A model generated the notes under the pieces. The model had not been told where the DNA came from, searched no databases, and saw only the letters and a list, made by a program, of their open reading frames with translations. Positions 5,250 to 6,454 of a DNA stretch of 6,454 nucleotides are shown piece after piece (position 1 is the first letter of the stretch; each line of letters starts with the position of its first letter). Position numbers and translations under genes: made by a program. Source of the DNA: Promethearchaeota archaeon (GTDB lineage Archaea > Asgardarchaeota > Lokiarchaeia > Sigynarchaeales > SOKP01); NCBI GenBank assembly GCA_016839635.1, contig JAEOTV010000038.1, positions 1-6,454 of the forward strand, in the 5' to 3' direction.

Positions 5250-6218
5250 TTATTCTGGTAGTTTCAAATCTTCTAAATGAATTTCTTTATCTTCAAGTTT
5301 TTTAAGTCTTTTAATTTGGTTTTGTATAGCTTCCTCTTCTTTTTTCTTCAAATTTTCTTCATCGACTCTCATAGCATTTAATTCTTCTTCAGATAATGGT
5401 TTAAGTATTTCTTTAATATTGAACTCAGAATTGATTTCTATGTTTTGTTTAAAGATTGATTTCATTTCTCTGATTACCATTAATTTACTAGAAGACATTT
5501 GCCCTTGAATCAAAGCTGGTTTTGTTGGAATCCGAATTCTCTCAATTGCAGGTTCAGATCCACTTCTATTTGGAATCGAGGGAATATATTGAATATTAGG
5601 AGGTGCTGAATTCTTGAATGAAAATGACAAATTCTCTAAAGCTTGCTCTATTCTCTTTAAAGTCTTATTACCTTCACAAATTAATGATGCTAGAGAATCC
5701 TCTTCCGAAGTTTTTTCTATTTTGCTCTTTTGATAAAGTATAGTCCTTTTTTCCTGATTCTCATGAATAGTTGTTTTTATTTCTTGGAAAATTTTCTCCT
5801 GGGTGATTTTACCTTTAATTTTTCTTTTTGATTGCAAATCCTCAAATTTGAAACCATCATAACAATCCTCATTAACCCATATATCAGAGATTTTAAAACT
5901 TTCTTCAAACCTATATTGATATTTTTGACCAGAATTCAGAAATATCGATAGCCTTAGAATATTAATTTGCAGCCCATCTGTATTGATTAACTCATCAAGT
6001 TCAATTGAAAATGATAAAGCATCAGAGGAGTGATATAATCTTTTAATAGCAATTAGATATGGCGGTTGACTATGGTGTACTTTATGTTTTGAAATTTCAA
6101 ATTGCATTGTTAATCGCTTAATTTTTTCTGGAAGAAATAAGAGTTGTTCTTCTTCATCTTTCTTGAATTCCAAAAACAATTTATGATGATCGTCCCATAA
6201 AACTTGGAACAATTCCAT
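5250..6218 (-). CDS. Uncharacterised protein with beta-rich N-terminus and charged helical C-terminus
   Basis: I do not recognise this 322-residue protein. Residues 1-128 alternate short strands and charged turns (LFLEF, LTMQFEISK, YLIAIKRLY, LSFSIEL, LRLSIFL, YQYRFEESFKI) and look like one beta-rich domain. Residues 130-172 are lysine/glutamate-rich. A predicted helix at 174-200 (LICEGNKTLKRIEQALENLSFSF) could form a coiled coil. Residues 203-240 are a proline/serine-rich linker (APPNIQYIPSIPNRSG). Residues 241-312 are helical, beginning SSKLMVIREMKSIFKQNI and ending in a highly charged helix (ENLKKKEEEAIQNQIKRLKK). No signal peptide, membrane span, nucleotide-binding motif or catalytic signature is visible. 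It is probably a cytoplasmic binding or scaffold protein. The ATG at 6218 is the first in the frame with a full domain after it. No clear Shine-Dalgarno sequence is present. It is 145 bases upstream of the GPN gene on the same strand and probably separately transcribed. Coding is sure; function is unknown. Confidence 0.8.
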   Translation of the reverse strand: MELFQVLWDDHHKLFLEFKKDEEEQLLFLPEKIKRLTMQFEISKHKVHHSQPPYLIAIKRLYHSSDALSFSIELDELINTDGLQINILRLSIFLNSGQKYQYRFEESFKISDIWVNEDCYDGFKFEDLQSKRKIKGKITQEKIFQEIKTTIHENQEKRTILYQKSKIEKTSEEDSLASLICEGNKTLKRIEQALENLSFSFKNSAPPNIQYIPSIPNRSGSEPAIERIRIPTKPALIQGQMSSSKLMVIREMKSIFKQNIEINSEFNIKEILKPLSEEELNAMRVDEENLKKKEEEAIQNQIKRLKKLEDKEIHLEDLKLPE

Positions 6219-6245
6219 TTTGATTTTAAACCCTTAAGTGTGTGA

Positions 6246-6256
6246 TTTTTAGATAC
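6246..6256 (-). promoter_or_regulatory. Weak candidate TATA box of the 322-residue protein gene
   Basis: GTATCTAAAAA on the minus strand (6256-6246) is centred about 32 bases before the ATG at 6218 and could start a transcript with a leader of a few bases. It departs from the usual TATA consensus, and a TTTAAAAT nearer the ATG is too close to act as the TATA box for that start. Confidence 0.25.
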
Positions 6257-6343
6257 AATTCGAAATGTCATCAAATTAAATTCAATCATTCATTTAAAAT
6301 ATGGCGAGTTAATTAATTTAATGATTTACTTCACCTAACCGAC

Positions 6344-6352
6344 AAAAAAAAA
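6344..6352 (-). terminator. Oligo-T terminator after the right-edge gene
   Basis: Nine consecutive T on the minus strand (6352-6344) begin 21 bases past the TAG stop of the partial gene. This is a typical archaeal oligo-T termination signal and supports that stop as the real end of a transcribed gene. Confidence 0.5.
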
Positions 6353-6373
6353 GATGTAAAGTTATAATAATAA

Positions 6374-6454
6374 CTATTCGGACTCTTTTAATTTTGACAA
6401 ATAATATATAGGCTTTTTTAATTTCCTTTCAAAATATTCTATCTCCTCTCTTGA
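6374..6454 (-). CDS. C-terminal end of an unidentified gene, cut by window edge
   Basis: Reading the minus strand inward from the right edge, a frame is open for 26 codons and ends at TAG (6376-6374). The residues include REEIEYFERKLKKPIYYLSK, a charged amphipathic tail with the lysine/glutamate/isoleucine use of the neighbouring proteins. An oligo-T tract follows the stop. The piece is too short to assign to a family, and at this length an open frame could also be chance, so the coding call is moderate. Confidence 0.5.
   Translation of the reverse strand, partial: SREEIEYFERKLKKPIYYLSKLKESE

Noticed and set aside
1..6454. CRISPR array, insertion sequence, toxin-antitoxin pair, defence island, tRNA or rRNA
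   Set aside because: No regularly spaced repeats, transposase motifs, small paired genes, nuclease or helicase motifs, or RNA-gene folds were found. The content looks like chromosomal housekeeping and regulatory genes.

Overview
This AT-rich window looks like ordinary archaeal chromosome. The evidence is a TrmB-family regulator, a small Lrp/AsnC regulator, a single GPN-loop GTPase of archaeal type, TATA-like boxes about 22-25 bases upstream of two starts (leaderless transcription), and few Shine-Dalgarno sequences. An Asgard archaeon, for example of the Lokiarchaeia kind, is my best guess. It rests on low GC, lysine/isoleucine-rich proteins, and a GIFT (IFT52/GldG-like) domain joined to eukaryote-like coiled-coil and linker segments. 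No marker gene here settles the phylum.

Layout from left to right: the first 691 bases hold most of a TrmB-type transcription factor on the minus strand, cut at its C-terminus by the window edge. A 477-base intergenic region with no gene I can see carries the divergent promoters of this gene and of a 139-residue Lrp/AsnC regulator on the plus strand (1169-1588). A short convergent spacer with a T-rich terminator and a small hairpin follows. Everything after it is on the minus strand: a 460-residue GIFT-domain protein (3057-1675), a sugar-nucleotidyltransferase with a C-terminal left-handed beta-helix (4312-3218), a GPN-loop GTPase (5104-4334), a 322-residue protein of unknown function (6218-5250), and the last 26 codons of another gene (from the right edge to 6374).

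The GTPase and nucleotidyltransferase are 21 bases apart and are probably co-transcribed. The GIFT protein has its own TATA box, and the 322-residue gene is probably also separate. The two regulators at the left have no evident link to the rest, and no single pathway joins the genes. The most notable item is the GIFT-domain protein. Its N-terminal 230 residues follow the layout of the N-terminal domain of the eukaryotic ciliary-transport protein IFT52. They are followed by a proline/acidic linker, a coiled coil and a C-terminal helical hairpin. The second point of interest is the unrecognised 322-residue protein, which also combines a beta-rich N-terminal part with helical charged segments.
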